The notes below the pieces were generated by a model. That model was not told the origin of the DNA and searched no databases. It worked only from the letters and a program-made list of their open reading frames with translations. This document shows positions 33,283 through 42,113 of a DNA stretch of 64,000 bases, piece by piece (the first letter of the stretch is position 1; each line of letters opens with the position of its first letter). The stretch spans positions 1 through 64,000 of the forward strand of contig JAVBNU010000012.1 of NCBI GenBank assembly GCA_031551265.1, written 5' to 3'. The DNA is from JAVBNU01 sp031551265 (GTDB taxonomy: Bacteria; Cyanobacteriota; Vampirovibrionia; Gastranaerophilales; Gastranaerophilaceae). A program made the translations under genes and the position numbers.

Positions 33283-33519
33283 TTACGCCGGCAGGCTCGA
33301 TCGGTATTGTGCTGATTTCGTGTTTACGCCCGCACAAATGCTTCTAAGTTTGTTCTGCAAATCCAGCATCGACCTGTGCACATGTGCATAGTCATTCATT
33401 GCTTGATACATTTTTTCAGGGTCAACTGATGATGGCAAGCCATCATAGTTATTCACCTTTTCGTCTGCATACTTTTCGACCAGTAATCTGTCAATATTAT
33501 CTTTTGCGCCTATCGCCAT
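33283..33519 (-). CDS. Small helical hypothetical protein
   Basis: This 78-residue protein of unknown family has two likely helices: about 8-20 (NIDRLLVEKYADEK) and 36-65 (KMYQAMNDYAHVHRSMLDLQ). The tail is polar (KSAQYRSSLPA). A helical-hairpin protein of this size resembles small secretion-apparatus or flagellar-type subunits, but no signature confirms that. AGAGGGAT lies 8-9 bases before the ATG. It stands alone between repeats. Confidence 0.6.
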   Translation of the reverse strand: MAIGAKDNIDRLLVEKYADEKVNNYDGLPSSVDPEKMYQAMNDYAHVHRSMLDLQNKLRSICAGVNTKSAQYRSSLPA

Positions 33520-33663
33520 TAGTTTATCCCTCTACGTTATCTACTTATTAATGTTAGTCCCTTATGTATATATAAAGTAAATAAAATCTTAAAGATTGAC
33601 TTAATTCACAACTTAATTTACAAACCGTTACATTAAATCAAAAAAATGCAACACAAAAGTAGC

Positions 33664-33786
33664 CGTCACTCCGCGACATTAGGCATTGAATGATACTTAT
33701 ACCGTAAATAAGCGGAGTATCACGCTATGATATGCCACTTACTTTCGTAGCAATAATTCCCGATGTGCAATGTCGAGGCATGACGC
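33664..33786 (+). repeat. Dispersed paired-hairpin repeat, CCAC/CCGC-type (copy C3)
   Basis: GTCACTCCGCGACATTAG pairs with AAGCGGAGTATC, and GATATGCCACTTAC pairs with AATGTCGAGGCATGAC. The remainder of the 33520-33822 gap is AT-rich, with no gene seen. Confidence 0.75.
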
Positions 33787-33822
33787 AAAATGTTGCATTT
33801 TAATTAAAATTCGCTAAACAAA

Positions 33823-34692
33823 CTACTTGGATTCTTTCTCTTCAGCCCTTGCAGCAAGCCTTCTATAGGCTTGTGAATTTATCTCTCCACCTATCAAAAT
33901 AATTAATGATGTGTAAAACAGCCAAACCATCAAAATTGCAAACGCACCAATCGCGCCATAAACTTTGTTGTATGTTTTTAAATTGTTTACATAAATTGAG
34001 AATGTGCTCGAGCCGAGTATCCAAAAAACACAAAAGAACAAGCTGCCGAACAGCGTGCTTTTTCGCTTTATATACTCCGGTCCCTCGACAGCCGGCAGCA
34101 TGTAATAATTCAACGCGGCCATAAAAAACAGTGCAGCAAACGCCAACGGCCAGCGAACAACTGCGATTAACGCTACCCAGTGGAATGGCATATTTGTGTA
34201 AAGCAACACGTAGTTTAAAATAACCTTACCAAAAATGATTAAGTTCATGCTCAAAAACGTTACAAGCGCATTAGCAAAAACCATCAATATCGCGAGCGCG
34301 CGCGTTAAAACAAATGAGCGGTGTTCATCAACACCATACGCGCGGTTTAGGCCTTTAATGATAACGAAAATAGCGTTTGAGGCAAGAAAAATAGCAACAA
34401 CAAAACCTGAAATCGCTAAAAGACCGCCTTTGTCCGATAAAACAACCTCGCGCAAAACCTCTTCAATAAGATTAATAACATCACCCGGTACGATGTTTCT
34501 GAAGAAGTCTAAAAGACGTGCTACCAATGATTTTTTACCCAGCCAGCCAAAAACAGCCACCAAAAATGTCATGAACGGAAATAGCCCTAACGCAAGCATA
34601 TACGCCATTTCGGATGCCATGCCTAAAAAATCATCGCGCGTTATGCGTATAAATAAATTTTTGAAGTAATTGATAGTCGCTTTTTTAATCAT
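33823..34692 (-). CDS. yihY: YihY/BrkB-family inner-membrane protein
   Basis: The 289-residue protein has about six membrane helices and the family pattern. It shows FLGMASEMAYMLALGLFPFM near the start (usual DxxxxxAA/SxxyyLLLSLFPLL), a central GLNRAYGVDEHRSF (usual NxaygvxexRxf), and a late GAFAILMVWLFYTSLIILIG. This identifies YihY/BrkB, a conserved membrane family once called RNase BN whose role is still unclear. The charged tail ends RAEEKESK. The ATG is 10 bases after the nrnA stop; no ribosome binding site is visible, and TAAAAT lies 7 bases before the ATG. Confidence 0.88.
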   Translation of the reverse strand: MIKKATINYFKNLFIRITRDDFLGMASEMAYMLALGLFPFMTFLVAVFGWLGKKSLVARLLDFFRNIVPGDVINLIEEVLREVVLSDKGGLLAISGFVVAIFLASNAIFVIIKGLNRAYGVDEHRSFVLTRALAILMVFANALVTFLSMNLIIFGKVILNYVLLYTNMPFHWVALIAVVRWPLAFAALFFMAALNYYMLPAVEGPEYIKRKSTLFGSLFFCVFWILGSSTFSIYVNNLKTYNKVYGAIGAFAILMVWLFYTSLIILIGGEINSQAYRRLAARAEEKESK

Positions 34693-34702
34693 AATACTTA
34701 TT

Positions 34703-35668
34703 TTATAGTCTTTTTTTCACTTCTTCCAATATTTTTTCAGCCGCAATTGTAATCGGTTTTTTAATCGTGCAGCCTGCCGCGAACTTGTGCCCGCCACCAT
34801 CAAATTTTGCTGAAATTTCGCTCACATCAACCGTTTTGCTTCTCAAGCTTACCTTTGTCTGCTCTGAATTAATTTCTTTCAAAAGAATCGAAACATCAAC
34901 GGTTTTTATTTCCCTCAATGTCTCTACAATACCCTCAGTTGCATCATTATCAGCATTTAATTTTTTCATATCAGCTTCGCGCAGCAGAGCGTACACAACT
35001 CTGTCATTCTCAAGAAAAACAGCATTATTAATACAAAATGCGCTCAACATAACCATCGCCTTGGGCTTTGAGCCATAACAATTACGGCTGATAATAAACG
35101 GTGTAGCACCAGCCTCGACTAGTTCACCCACGATTTGAAATGTTTTTGCCGAGGTGTTTTCGTACTTGAAATTGCCGGTATCCGTACAAATTGAAGTATA
35201 CAAACAAGTCGCAATATCTTTATCCAATGCCCAGTTAAAATGCTTGGACATTTTGAAAATAACCTCGCCTGCCGAACAAGCGCTTTCGTCGTTGTAATTA
35301 ATCGCGCCATAGTTATTGTTTGTCACGTGATGGTCGATATTGACGGCAATTTTTGCATTCTGAAAAAGAGGAAGAGCGTACCCCATCCTATCTTTTGACG
35401 CTACATCAACAGCAAACACGAGATCATGCTGTTTATTCACATCTATTTTAGTATTATGGACGGCTTCATCAATCCTCGGCAAGAAATTATAAATCTCAGG
35501 AATACGACTGTTAATGACCACTTGAACGCTTTTATCAAACGTCTTTTCAATCATAAATTTCAAAGCCAGAGACGCCCCCAAAGTGTCACCATCAGGGTTT
35601 ACATGCGTAATTATAGCGATAGACTCCGCATTCTCTATATGTCGTTTTAATTGCTCGAAATTGTCCAT
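34703..35668 (-). CDS. nrnA: DHH-family phosphoesterase (NrnA-like)
   Basis: The 321-residue cytoplasmic enzyme matches the bifunctional oligoribonuclease/pAp phosphatase family. Motifs are IITHVNPDGDTLGASLALKF (DHH motif I), VFAVDVASKDRMG (II), VNIDHHVTNNNYGAINY (III, DHH) and CLYTSICTDTGNFKYENTS (IV). The DHHA1 motif is KFDGGGHKFAAGC near the end. It degrades short RNA and may recycle pAp. The order nrnA-yihY on one transcript is seen by spacing only; a functional link is not evident. Confidence 0.9.
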   Translation of the reverse strand: MDNFEQLKRHIENAESIAIITHVNPDGDTLGASLALKFMIEKTFDKSVQVVINSRIPEIYNFLPRIDEAVHNTKIDVNKQHDLVFAVDVASKDRMGYALPLFQNAKIAVNIDHHVTNNNYGAINYNDESACSAGEVIFKMSKHFNWALDKDIATCLYTSICTDTGNFKYENTSAKTFQIVGELVEAGATPFIISRNCYGSKPKAMVMLSAFCINNAVFLENDRVVYALLREADMKKLNADNDATEGIVETLREIKTVDVSILLKEINSEQTKVSLRSKTVDVSEISAKFDGGGHKFAAGCTIKKPITIAAEKILEEVKKRL

Positions 35669-35741
35669 AATTCTTAAGCTTTAATAATATCACAAAAGAA
35701 TAACCAACGCTAAATCTTAACAAATGGATTAATTTACTTTT

Positions 35742-35782
35742 TTGGCGACAGAATTGTAATTTATTGCGACAAATGTTATACT
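35742..35782 (+). promoter_or_regulatory. Promoter and possible operator of the toxin-antitoxin pair
   Basis: TTGTAA (35754-35759), 17 bp and TATACT (35777-35782) form a promoter 24 bases before the antitoxin ATG. Direct repeats TTGGCGACA (35742-35750) and TTGCGACA (35764-35771) flank and overlap it, a plausible antitoxin operator. Confidence 0.5.
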
Positions 35783-35806
35783 AAAAGAAAAGACAATGAG
35801 GTTAAA

Positions 35807-36067
35807 ATGTCTACAGATAGAATTAATGCCAGGCTTCCATTTTCACTATCAATGCATGTCGAAAAAATGCTCGAAAACTTTTATGAAACACCGAGTGAAT
35901 ATATTCGCGACTTAATCAGGCGTGATATGGAAAAAATTGAACTGTATCAAGCGAAAGAACAAATTTTACAAGGATATAAGGATATCAAAGCTGGTAAATA
36001 TTTTAAATCTACTGGAGATTTTTTTACAGATTTGGAACAAGCTGAAAGCCTAGGTTGGGATGAATAG
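35807..36067 (+). CDS. ParD/CopG-type antitoxin
   Basis: The 86-residue protein has a ribbon-helix-helix-like N-terminus (TDRINARLPFSLSMHVEKML) and ETPSEYIRDLIRRDMEKIEL, typical of ParD-like antitoxins. The C-terminal half (about 50-86) is acidic and would wrap the toxin. It overlaps the next gene by 8 bases, so the two are translationally coupled. It probably neutralises the ParE-like product and represses the promoter. GAGG precedes the ATG. Confidence 0.82.
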   Translation: MSTDRINARLPFSLSMHVEKMLENFYETPSEYIRDLIRRDMEKIELYQAKEQILQGYKDIKAGKYFKSTGDFFTDLEQAESLGWDE

Positions 36068-36407
36068 TAATTTTTATCTAACAAAACGTGCTCTCTTGGA
36101 TATCAAATACATTTTCAAATACACTTTTGATAACTGGAGTGAAAATCAAGCTAAGCAATATATAAAAGAACTATATTCAAGCTTCCAAAAACTGGCTGCA
36201 ACCCAAGACTTGGGTAATCTGAGAAAATATCGCTGTGAACCGTTTCTGATGTACCCGGCTAATAAACATTATGTGATTTATGAGCCTTTTAATGATGGAA
36301 TTATTATCATTACTATAACTAATCAAGTACGTAATATTGAAAATATCGTGATAGAATTTGGCTCAACCTTTCAAAATGAAATCGAAGAATTAAAAAATAA
36401 TTTATAA
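36060..36407 (+). CDS. ParE/RelE-superfamily toxin
   Basis: The 115-residue product starts FYLTKRALLDIKYIFKYTFD, then NWSENQAKQYIKELYSSFQK, the two N-terminal helices of ParE-type toxins. It continues RKYRCEPFLMYPANKHYVIY and DGIIIITITNQVRNIENIV, the beta sheet. ParE members poison gyrase and RelE members cleave mRNA; the first is favoured by the ParD partner, but this is inference. It is somewhat long because of a C-terminal extension (FGSTFQNEIEELKNNL). The gene ends 2 bases before the convergent emrB stop. Confidence 0.82.
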   Translation: MNSNFYLTKRALLDIKYIFKYTFDNWSENQAKQYIKELYSSFQKLAATQDLGNLRKYRCEPFLMYPANKHYVIYEPFNDGIIIITITNQVRNIENIVIEFGSTFQNEIEELKNNL

Positions 36408-36409
36408 CT

Positions 36410-37999
36410 CTAATGCAGCGCGCCGACATCGCCTGAAGATTGTTTTTTCTTAACTTTTTTAAATGTATAAACACAAGGGATAAGCACAAGCGCAACCAGG
36501 CCAAAAATCTTAAAACAATCCATAAATGCCAACAAATTCGACTGCTGCAATAACTGTTTATAAAGCAACGCGCCTGCCTGAATTTCACCCACAGCCTGCC
36601 CAACGTGCACCGAAAATAGTGCTTTCAAAGCTGCCAGTCTTTCCGTAAAAACATGGTTGCCATCACTCAAATGCTGCACTAAATACGCCTGATGTATCTG
36701 CGCACGGCGTGAAATAATCGTAGATACGAGCGATACCCCAACCGCACCTCCAACGCTTCTTGCTAAGCTGAAAATACCTGTTCCATTCGTCATTTCACTA
36801 TTTTTGAGTGTATTAAACGTAATCGTACTCAGAGGAATCATAACCATCGTAATTGCGACGCCACAAAGGATATTCGGCCATATGACGTTACCCATTGCGA
36901 TGTTTAAATTTAAATTACCGAACATGAAACACGAAATCGCAAGCAATAAAAAGCCAATGCTTATCAAAATTCTATCGTCAACTTTACCCGAAAGCGTGCC
37001 GCAAATAACTAATGCAGCAAACGAGCCAAACCCTCTCGGACTAATAGCGAGTCCGCTCAAAGTTGCCGTATAACCCAATAAATGCTGCATAAACAGCGGC
37101 AATATCGCCAACGTGGAATATAAAATTCCCCCGATACAAGTCGCCATAACGCAGCCTATCGCAAAGTTTCGATCCAAAAAGATTCTTAAATTCAAAAGTG
37201 GCTTTTTGTTTTTCAATTCCCACCAAATAAACCCTAAAAAGCTAAGCCACATAATCGTAAAAGTATCCCTCACCCACTGAGCCTCAAACCAGTCACTTTT
37301 TTGTCCGTTATCAAGAATTATTTGCAGCGTGAAAAGCCACACTATCAGCAAACCAAACCCTAAGTAATCAATCTTAACCATACCCTCTTTTTTCTTTGCA
37401 TAGTCAGGGTCATGAACATACATTTTGGTGAGAATTGTAGCAACAATACCAACAGGCAGATTTATCAGGAATATCCAGTGCCACGAGTACGTATCCGTAA
37501 TCCACCCGCCTAAAGTCGGTCCTATTACAGGCGCAAAAATAATCCCGAAACCATATATAGACATACCAAAACCGCGTTTTTCAGCAGGGAAAGTCTCGAG
37601 CAAAATCGCCTGAGTTATCGGCAAAATCGCACCACCACCCAGACCTTGGATTACACGTGCCACAATCAAACCGGTCATACTGGTTGAAACGCCGCAAAGC
37701 AACGACGCGACAGTAAAAATTATTGTACAAATAATCAGAAAATTTTTCCGCCCGAAAACATCAGAAAACCAGGCGGTAGAAGGCAAAATTACGCCATTTG
37801 CGACTAAATAACTGGTCAAAATCCACACAGACTCATCCTGTGTCGCCGAAAAACTACCCGCAATATTCGGCAGCGCAACATTTGCGATAGATGAATCCAG
37901 CACAACCATAAATGTGGTCAGCATCGTCGCAAATATGCACAGCCACATCTCGGGCGTGGCCTTCCATTCAGCTGATTTTACGCTTGCTTCGGAGCTCAT
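36410..37999 (-). CDS. emrB: DHA2-family MFS drug exporter (EmrB-like)
   Basis: This 529-residue inner-membrane proton antiporter has 14 helices. Motifs include FMVVLDSSIANVALPNIAGS (motif D1 of the DHA2 family), WVLTSYLVANGV-like WILTSYLVANGVILP, LIVARVIQGLGGGAILPITQ and GFGIIFAPVIGPTLGGWITD (motif C). It forms a tripartite pump with the HlyD-type adaptor (start overlaps its end by 4 bases) and an outer-membrane channel. The regulator marR heads the same transcript. Confidence 0.93.
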   Translation of the reverse strand: MSSEASVKSAEWKATPEMWLCIFATMLTTFMVVLDSSIANVALPNIAGSFSATQDESVWILTSYLVANGVILPSTAWFSDVFGRKNFLIICTIIFTVASLLCGVSTSMTGLIVARVIQGLGGGAILPITQAILLETFPAEKRGFGMSIYGFGIIFAPVIGPTLGGWITDTYSWHWIFLINLPVGIVATILTKMYVHDPDYAKKKEGMVKIDYLGFGLLIVWLFTLQIILDNGQKSDWFEAQWVRDTFTIMWLSFLGFIWWELKNKKPLLNLRIFLDRNFAIGCVMATCIGGILYSTLAILPLFMQHLLGYTATLSGLAISPRGFGSFAALVICGTLSGKVDDRILISIGFLLLAISCFMFGNLNLNIAMGNVIWPNILCGVAITMVMIPLSTITFNTLKNSEMTNGTGIFSLARSVGGAVGVSLVSTIISRRAQIHQAYLVQHLSDGNHVFTERLAALKALFSVHVGQAVGEIQAGALLYKQLLQQSNLLAFMDCFKIFGLVALVLIPCVYTFKKVKKKQSSGDVGALH

Positions 38000-38937
38000 T
38001 TAACCTTAACCTTTGGTTCAACCGACATGCCCGGCACAACTTCCTGACCATTATCCAAGCCATCAGTGAATACAATTTTCACCGGCACACGCTGCACTAT
38101 TTTTACATATGAGCCAACAGCATTCTCAGGCGGAAATAAACTCGTCTTGGACCCAGTACTCGCTTGTATTGAGTCAACTTTGCCCTTAAATTTTGCTTTC
38201 GGATAAGCATCAACTTTAATACTAACAGGCTGTCCGACTTTCATATTTTCAAGCTGTGTCTCTTTAAAATTAGCGACAATCCATCGTTCATCAGGCACAA
38301 TCGAGAATAAAGGCGAACCGGCATGTATGAACGCCCCTGCTTCAGCCGAACGATTGGTTATGCGTCCATCACAAGGTGCATAAATTTTTGTATAAGACAG
38401 CTCCAACTCAGCCTGCTGCATACCACTCAAAGCCTGCCTCAAGTCAGCATCAGCAATCTTATTACTCGCTTTAGAAAAAACTTTTTCATTCGCAGATGTT
38501 AAAGACGCTTTCGCAGCTTCATACTTTGCCTGCACGTAGTCAAAATCCTGCTTCGATACAGCCCCTTTGGCGTATAAATTTTGAAAACGATTATACTCAT
38601 TCGTCACTGTATCAAGATTCTGAGCAGCGGCCTTCACATCAGCCTTAGCAGACGATTGAGAGTACAATATTTTAGAATACCTAGCCTGCGCAGCATTGAA
38701 ATTAACTTTATAATCACGCTCATCAATTGTAAGCAGCAAATCGCCCTGCTTAACATGCTGGTTATCATCAACGTACAATTTTTCTATCGTGCCGCTAACC
38801 TTTGGGCTGATTCTGATTATACGCCCCTCAACAAACGCATCGTCCGTACTCACAAAACGCGCTCCGTGCAGCCAAAACGCCGCCAAGCCCGCCACAACAA
38901 TAATTGTTCCTATAATCGCTAAATATTTTTTGTTCAT
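37996..38937 (-). CDS. emrA: HlyD/EmrA-family membrane-fusion protein
   Basis: The 313-residue periplasmic adaptor has one N-terminal membrane helix (KYLAIIGTIIVVAGLAAFWL). A biotinyl-lipoyl-like half follows (TDDAFVEGRIIRISPKVSGT, then VDDNQHVKQGDLLLTID), then a helical hairpin and the second half with IYAPCDGRITNRSAEAGAFI. It bridges EmrB and the TolC-type channel. It lies 14 bp after marR. The substrate is not predictable. Confidence 0.92.
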   Translation of the reverse strand: MNKKYLAIIGTIIVVAGLAAFWLHGARFVSTDDAFVEGRIIRISPKVSGTIEKLYVDDNQHVKQGDLLLTIDERDYKVNFNAAQARYSKILYSQSSAKADVKAAAQNLDTVTNEYNRFQNLYAKGAVSKQDFDYVQAKYEAAKASLTSANEKVFSKASNKIADADLRQALSGMQQAELELSYTKIYAPCDGRITNRSAEAGAFIHAGSPLFSIVPDERWIVANFKETQLENMKVGQPVSIKVDAYPKAKFKGKVDSIQASTGSKTSLFPPENAVGSYVKIVQRVPVKIVFTDGLDNGQEVVPGMSVEPKVKVK

Positions 38938-38950
38938 TTTATTTCCTTAC

Positions 38951-39400
38951 CTATGTTTGAATTTGTACTAACGGCTCCAAATTTTCCCTGACTTTCGCCA
39001 AAAGCCCCATTAAAACCTTCGTCTCCTCTTTTGACAGTGGCTTCATAACTTCTTTTAGTATTTTTTCCTTGACGGGAGCAATTTGATTAATTAATTCCCT
39101 GCCCTCATCAGTAATAAATACTTTAAAAATTCTCCTATCGTTCGGGTCACTTTCCCTGTACAGTAGTTTTTTATTTTCCAAAATATCAAGCATACGCGTT
39201 ATATTCGGCCTATCTTTCATAAGCATTTTCGAAAACTGGCGCTGGTACAAGCCATCCTCTTTTGTCAGCATATACAAAATACCGTACTGCTCGGCAGTAA
39301 TGTCAAAATTACCCGATTCTTTCAGCATTTTTTGCACATGAAGCTTTATATATGTCGACGTAAGGTGTATGTAATATGGGTTGCTAAAAATTGATTTCAT
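38951..39400 (-). CDS. MarR-family transcriptional regulator
   Basis: The 149-residue winged-helix protein has the MarR layout: a dimer helix (SNPYYIHLTSTYIKLHVQKM), QYGILYMLTKEDGLYQRQFS and KMLMKDRPNITRMLDILENK. The wing is LLYRESDPNDRRIFKVFITD, where DxRxxxVxxT is the hallmark. It is the first gene of the emrAB unit and divergent from the outer-membrane channel gene. A 20-bp perfect palindrome overlapping both promoters is the obvious binding site, so it probably represses the whole pump until a ligand releases it. Confidence 0.92.
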   Translation of the reverse strand: MKSIFSNPYYIHLTSTYIKLHVQKMLKESGNFDITAEQYGILYMLTKEDGLYQRQFSKMLMKDRPNITRMLDILENKKLLYRESDPNDRRIFKVFITDEGRELINQIAPVKEKILKEVMKPLSKEETKVLMGLLAKVRENLEPLVQIQT

Positions 39401-39456
39401 TCAACTATTCCTAAAATTTATGCTTGTATTTCTAGATTTATAATGATACTATATCG

Positions 39457-39487
39457 TTATGATGATAATTGTTATTATAATAACAAT
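39457..39487. promoter_or_regulatory. Divergent promoter region with palindromic operator
   Basis: ATTGTTATTATAATAACAAT (39468-39487) is a perfect 20-bp palindrome. It contains TATAAT on both strands (plus strand 39476-39481, minus strand 39479-39474), so the -10 boxes of marR and the channel gene share it. This is the likely MarR binding site. Confidence 0.7.
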
Positions 39488-39525
39488 ATCCGCAAAAAGC
39501 AAGTACTAAATTATTGAAAAGGTTC

Positions 39526-40902
39526 ATGAAATTGAAAAAGTTTATCGCATTATTATTGATTGTACTAACATCAAGTCTATATATTTGCCCGAATGCAAGC
39601 GCAAAAGAAAAAAAAGTAATTAGCGGCTCAGTCGAAGATTATCGCTTCGAATACGTAAATATTGACTGGTGGGACAACTTTAACGACCCGCTGCTCAAAG
39701 AATATGTAATTAAAACGCTGGATAATAACCACGACTTAAAAACGGCAACTCTAAAAACCGAGGAATATAAGAACTTTGTCAAAATGTCGCTAGGGCAAGA
39801 AATGCCGCAAATAATCGGCGGGCTGCAATACAACCGCCTAAAAATGCCTGGCTTATTGACAGGAGGCGGCTCAGAGAACATGGATATGTACGCTGTGCCT
39901 TTGATGGTCAGCTATGAAGCGGATATATTTCTAAAAAATCGTAACAAAACCCGTTCCGTAAAAAAATCTTACGAGGCTTCAAAATACGCTGAAAAAGCGG
40001 CATATATCTCGCTTATTACCTCAACTGCAACAGTCTACCTTAATATCGTTCAGCTGGATAAATTAGTCGAGCTCCAAAACGAAGTTCTCAACACTCGAAA
40101 AACAATATACGACCTCACAAATGAGCGTTTTAAAGCAGGTCTCAGCCCCGAAAGTGATGCTTACACCGCAGAGCAGGCATATTTAAGCGCCAAAGTGAAT
40201 TTGACCGATATGGTGCAGCAACGTTCAACACTGCTTAATCAGCTTGCAGTCCTGACCGGACAAAGTGCTGAGGGCTCAGAAAAACTTCCTCGCGTGTCTT
40301 TCGATGAACTGAAATTCGTCGGGAAAATACCCGAAAGTATCGACTCAGAAATAATTTTTAATCGCCCGGATGTGCTGCAAGCGCAAGCCGAGCTGGAGCG
40401 TGCGAAAATCGATGTTCGCGTTGCTCGCAAAGAACTCCTCCCTTCCATTTCCCTAATGGGCACGCTGGGCTTCGCCTCCAGCAATCTCTCAAAAGTATTC
40501 AACTGGGAAAACGCCCTTGCTATGCTTGGCGCAGGGCTAACCCAGTCTCTTTTCACAGGTGGAACAAAAATTGCCAATCTGAAAGTCAAAAAAGTCCAGA
40601 CCGAGCAACTCTTCAACAATTACCAAAAAATCGACCTGCAAGCTGTGCAAGAGGTCAACGATGGGCTGTTTCTTGTAAAATCTAACGCCCAAAGTAACAA
40701 AGACACCAACAAAATTTATTCACTAGAAATGCGCAACTACAAATGGGCGCAAGACAAGTATAAAGCAGGCTTAATCTCGTATTTGACTCAGGCACAGTAC
40801 CGCGAAAAATTATTAACTACACAACAAGCGCAAGTTGCCGGCCAAAACCGCGAATATATTTCCTACCTGACCCTCTACAAAGCCGCCGGCGGCAAGATTT
40901 AA
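39526..40902 (+). CDS. TolC/NodT-type outer-membrane efflux channel
   Basis: The 458-residue product has a signal peptide (KKFIALLLIVLTSSLYICPN, then ASA). The outer-membrane factor pattern follows: YVNIDWWDNFNDPLLKEYVI, then DLKTATLKTEEY, with two repeats, the second beginning near RPDVLQAQAELERAKIDVRV and LLPSISLMGTLG. No lipobox Cys is visible. It completes the EmrAB pump across the outer membrane. The start is uncertain: ATG 39526 has AAAGG only 3 bases away, while TTG 39532 and TTG 39514 are alternatives. Confidence 0.9.
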   Translation: MKLKKFIALLLIVLTSSLYICPNASAKEKKVISGSVEDYRFEYVNIDWWDNFNDPLLKEYVIKTLDNNHDLKTATLKTEEYKNFVKMSLGQEMPQIIGGLQYNRLKMPGLLTGGGSENMDMYAVPLMVSYEADIFLKNRNKTRSVKKSYEASKYAEKAAYISLITSTATVYLNIVQLDKLVELQNEVLNTRKTIYDLTNERFKAGLSPESDAYTAEQAYLSAKVNLTDMVQQRSTLLNQLAVLTGQSAEGSEKLPRVSFDELKFVGKIPESIDSEIIFNRPDVLQAQAELERAKIDVRVARKELLPSISLMGTLGFASSNLSKVFNWENALAMLGAGLTQSLFTGGTKIANLKVKKVQTEQLFNNYQKIDLQAVQEVNDGLFLVKSNAQSNKDTNKIYSLEMRNYKWAQDKYKAGLISYLTQAQYREKLLTTQQAQVAGQNREYISYLTLYKAAGGKI

Positions 40903-40929
40903 GCACAAGCATCTAATATGTTTTGTGTA

Positions 40930-41047
40930 TAATAAAATAATGAAAAAGAGTAGCTGGATAGTTTTAATAATATTACTTTTGTTCGCGCAAACAACTGTCT
41001 TTGCCGGGGACAATGATGTAATTCTGAACCTCAAAAACGGCAAATAA
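40930..41047 (+). pseudogene. 5' remnant of a duplicated phospholipase D-like gene
   Basis: The segment 40930-41047 is almost identical to the reverse complement of about 48604-48488. It keeps TATAAT (6 bases before the ATG at 40940), the full signal peptide (KKSSWIVLIILLLFAQTTVF) and the next residues DNDVILNLKNGK. It then hits a stop at the exact point where homology ends. The remaining 415 or so codons of the intact gene are absent. A 35-residue exported peptide could still be made. Confidence 0.85.
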
Positions 41048-41914
41048 TCACAAATGACATAATAAACAGGCATTTTCACACTCGTCTTCTTCAAAGAGAG
41101 TTTCAGTATGATACATGTTTATTAGCTTTTTTGGTTGAGAACTTGTTAGTTTGTTTTGCTGCCTCAATTTTCTTTTTTCATCATCTGCTTTGATTTTTTG
41201 GATATTTTCAGACTTAATCATATCTTCTAAAAGCATGTCTAAATTCCAACCTACTTTTTTATAGTTCGAATTTTCATTCCTCTTATCTTCAAAAGTTTTT
41301 GCCTTAAAAAACAAATCAGGATGATGCTCATATAAATTTATCCATGTAATTTTACTTTGATATGGACAAAAATAACATCCTGAACGTTTGGACCATTTGT
41401 AATAATCAGGTAACCCCAAGCCAGAGTGATTCAAAATCCCCATTACATCTTGATGAGTAATCCCATTGTCAACAAACGGGTAAACTTCTTGAATGCAATT
41501 ATCACCATACTTATTATAAGCAATACGTCTGGGCTCATCTGCTCTTATGCCGATATATAAACACACAACATCGTTATTAGAAAGTGAAAATTTATCATAG
41601 ATATATTTACGAAAAGGTTTAGTTTTGAGCTCCACTGTACACCAACGTTTTATGGGTGAAGGCAAGTAGCCGTATGTCTGCATTAAATACTCAAAACCCT
41701 TATACGGCGCTAATCTGGTAATAGATTTACCTAAAAATATTTCTATTTTGTTTAAATAATCGTAAGTTTCGGGCAATTCGTGTTCTGTGTCGCAAAACAC
41801 GTACTCAATTTTCTCGTGGATTTCCGGCATGTTGTCTTTGATGAAAAATGCAAGAGCGGTTGAATCTTTACCCCCTGAGAGGCTCAAGATGTGGTATTCT
41901 TTTTGTTTAGTCAT
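41048..41914 (-). CDS. PP-loop ATPase, PAPS reductase-like (copy 1)
   Basis: The 288-residue protein has the PP-loop HILSLSGGKDSTALAFFI (about 8-25). VFCDTEHELPETYDYL and PSPIKRWCTVELKTKPFRKY follow, as in PAPS reductase/DndC-type enzymes. Two late Cys pairs (RSGCYFCPYQSK, about 180, and NACLLCHL at the end), with Cys112, may bind a metal or Fe-S cluster. This fits nucleotide-dependent sulfur or tRNA/DNA-modifying chemistry better than sulfate assimilation, since no cys genes are near. A diverged paralogue is at 46391. AAGGA precedes the ATG. The exact substrate is unknown. Confidence 0.8.
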   Translation of the reverse strand: MTKQKEYHILSLSGGKDSTALAFFIKDNMPEIHEKIEYVFCDTEHELPETYDYLNKIEIFLGKSITRLAPYKGFEYLMQTYGYLPSPIKRWCTVELKTKPFRKYIYDKFSLSNNDVVCLYIGIRADEPRRIAYNKYGDNCIQEVYPFVDNGITHQDVMGILNHSGLGLPDYYKWSKRSGCYFCPYQSKITWINLYEHHPDLFFKAKTFEDKRNENSNYKKVGWNLDMLLEDMIKSENIQKIKADDEKRKLRQQNKLTSSQPKKLINMYHTETLFEEDECENACLLCHL

Positions 41915-42113
41915 TGTTGTTCCTTCTTGATTAATGGTGGGTCATAGGGAGCCACCTTACAGTTGACGGTGCGTGAGACGCACCCTACAGCTATTTTTCT
42001 GTTGGGATAAAACCTCTCCCTACATTTTCAGCGCACAAAGCGTACCCTACTTTTTAATCATAGGGATTTTTTCAGGATTTTTACAACCATAACTTAATAT
42101 TGCTTAATCTTTT
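41822..42113. repeat. Left arm of a large inverted duplication
   Basis: This 292-bp segment is nearly identical, in inverse orientation, to 46193-46483. It spans the first 90 bases of the PP-loop gene, its leader with two D-type hairpins, and the last codons of the gene ending at 42104. Both genes abutting the arms therefore end AAAGATTAA. Confidence 0.85.

Noticed and set aside
35807..36407. Toxin-antitoxin pair as a sign of an integrated plasmid or prophage
   Set aside because: No integrase, att-like repeats or phage genes are nearby, and chromosomal ParDE-type pairs are common.
41048..41914. Assimilatory sulfate reduction (cysH)
   Set aside because: No cysD, cysN, cysI or related genes are near, there are two diverged paralogues, and the paired C-terminal Cys motifs fit PAPS reductase-like modification enzymes better.
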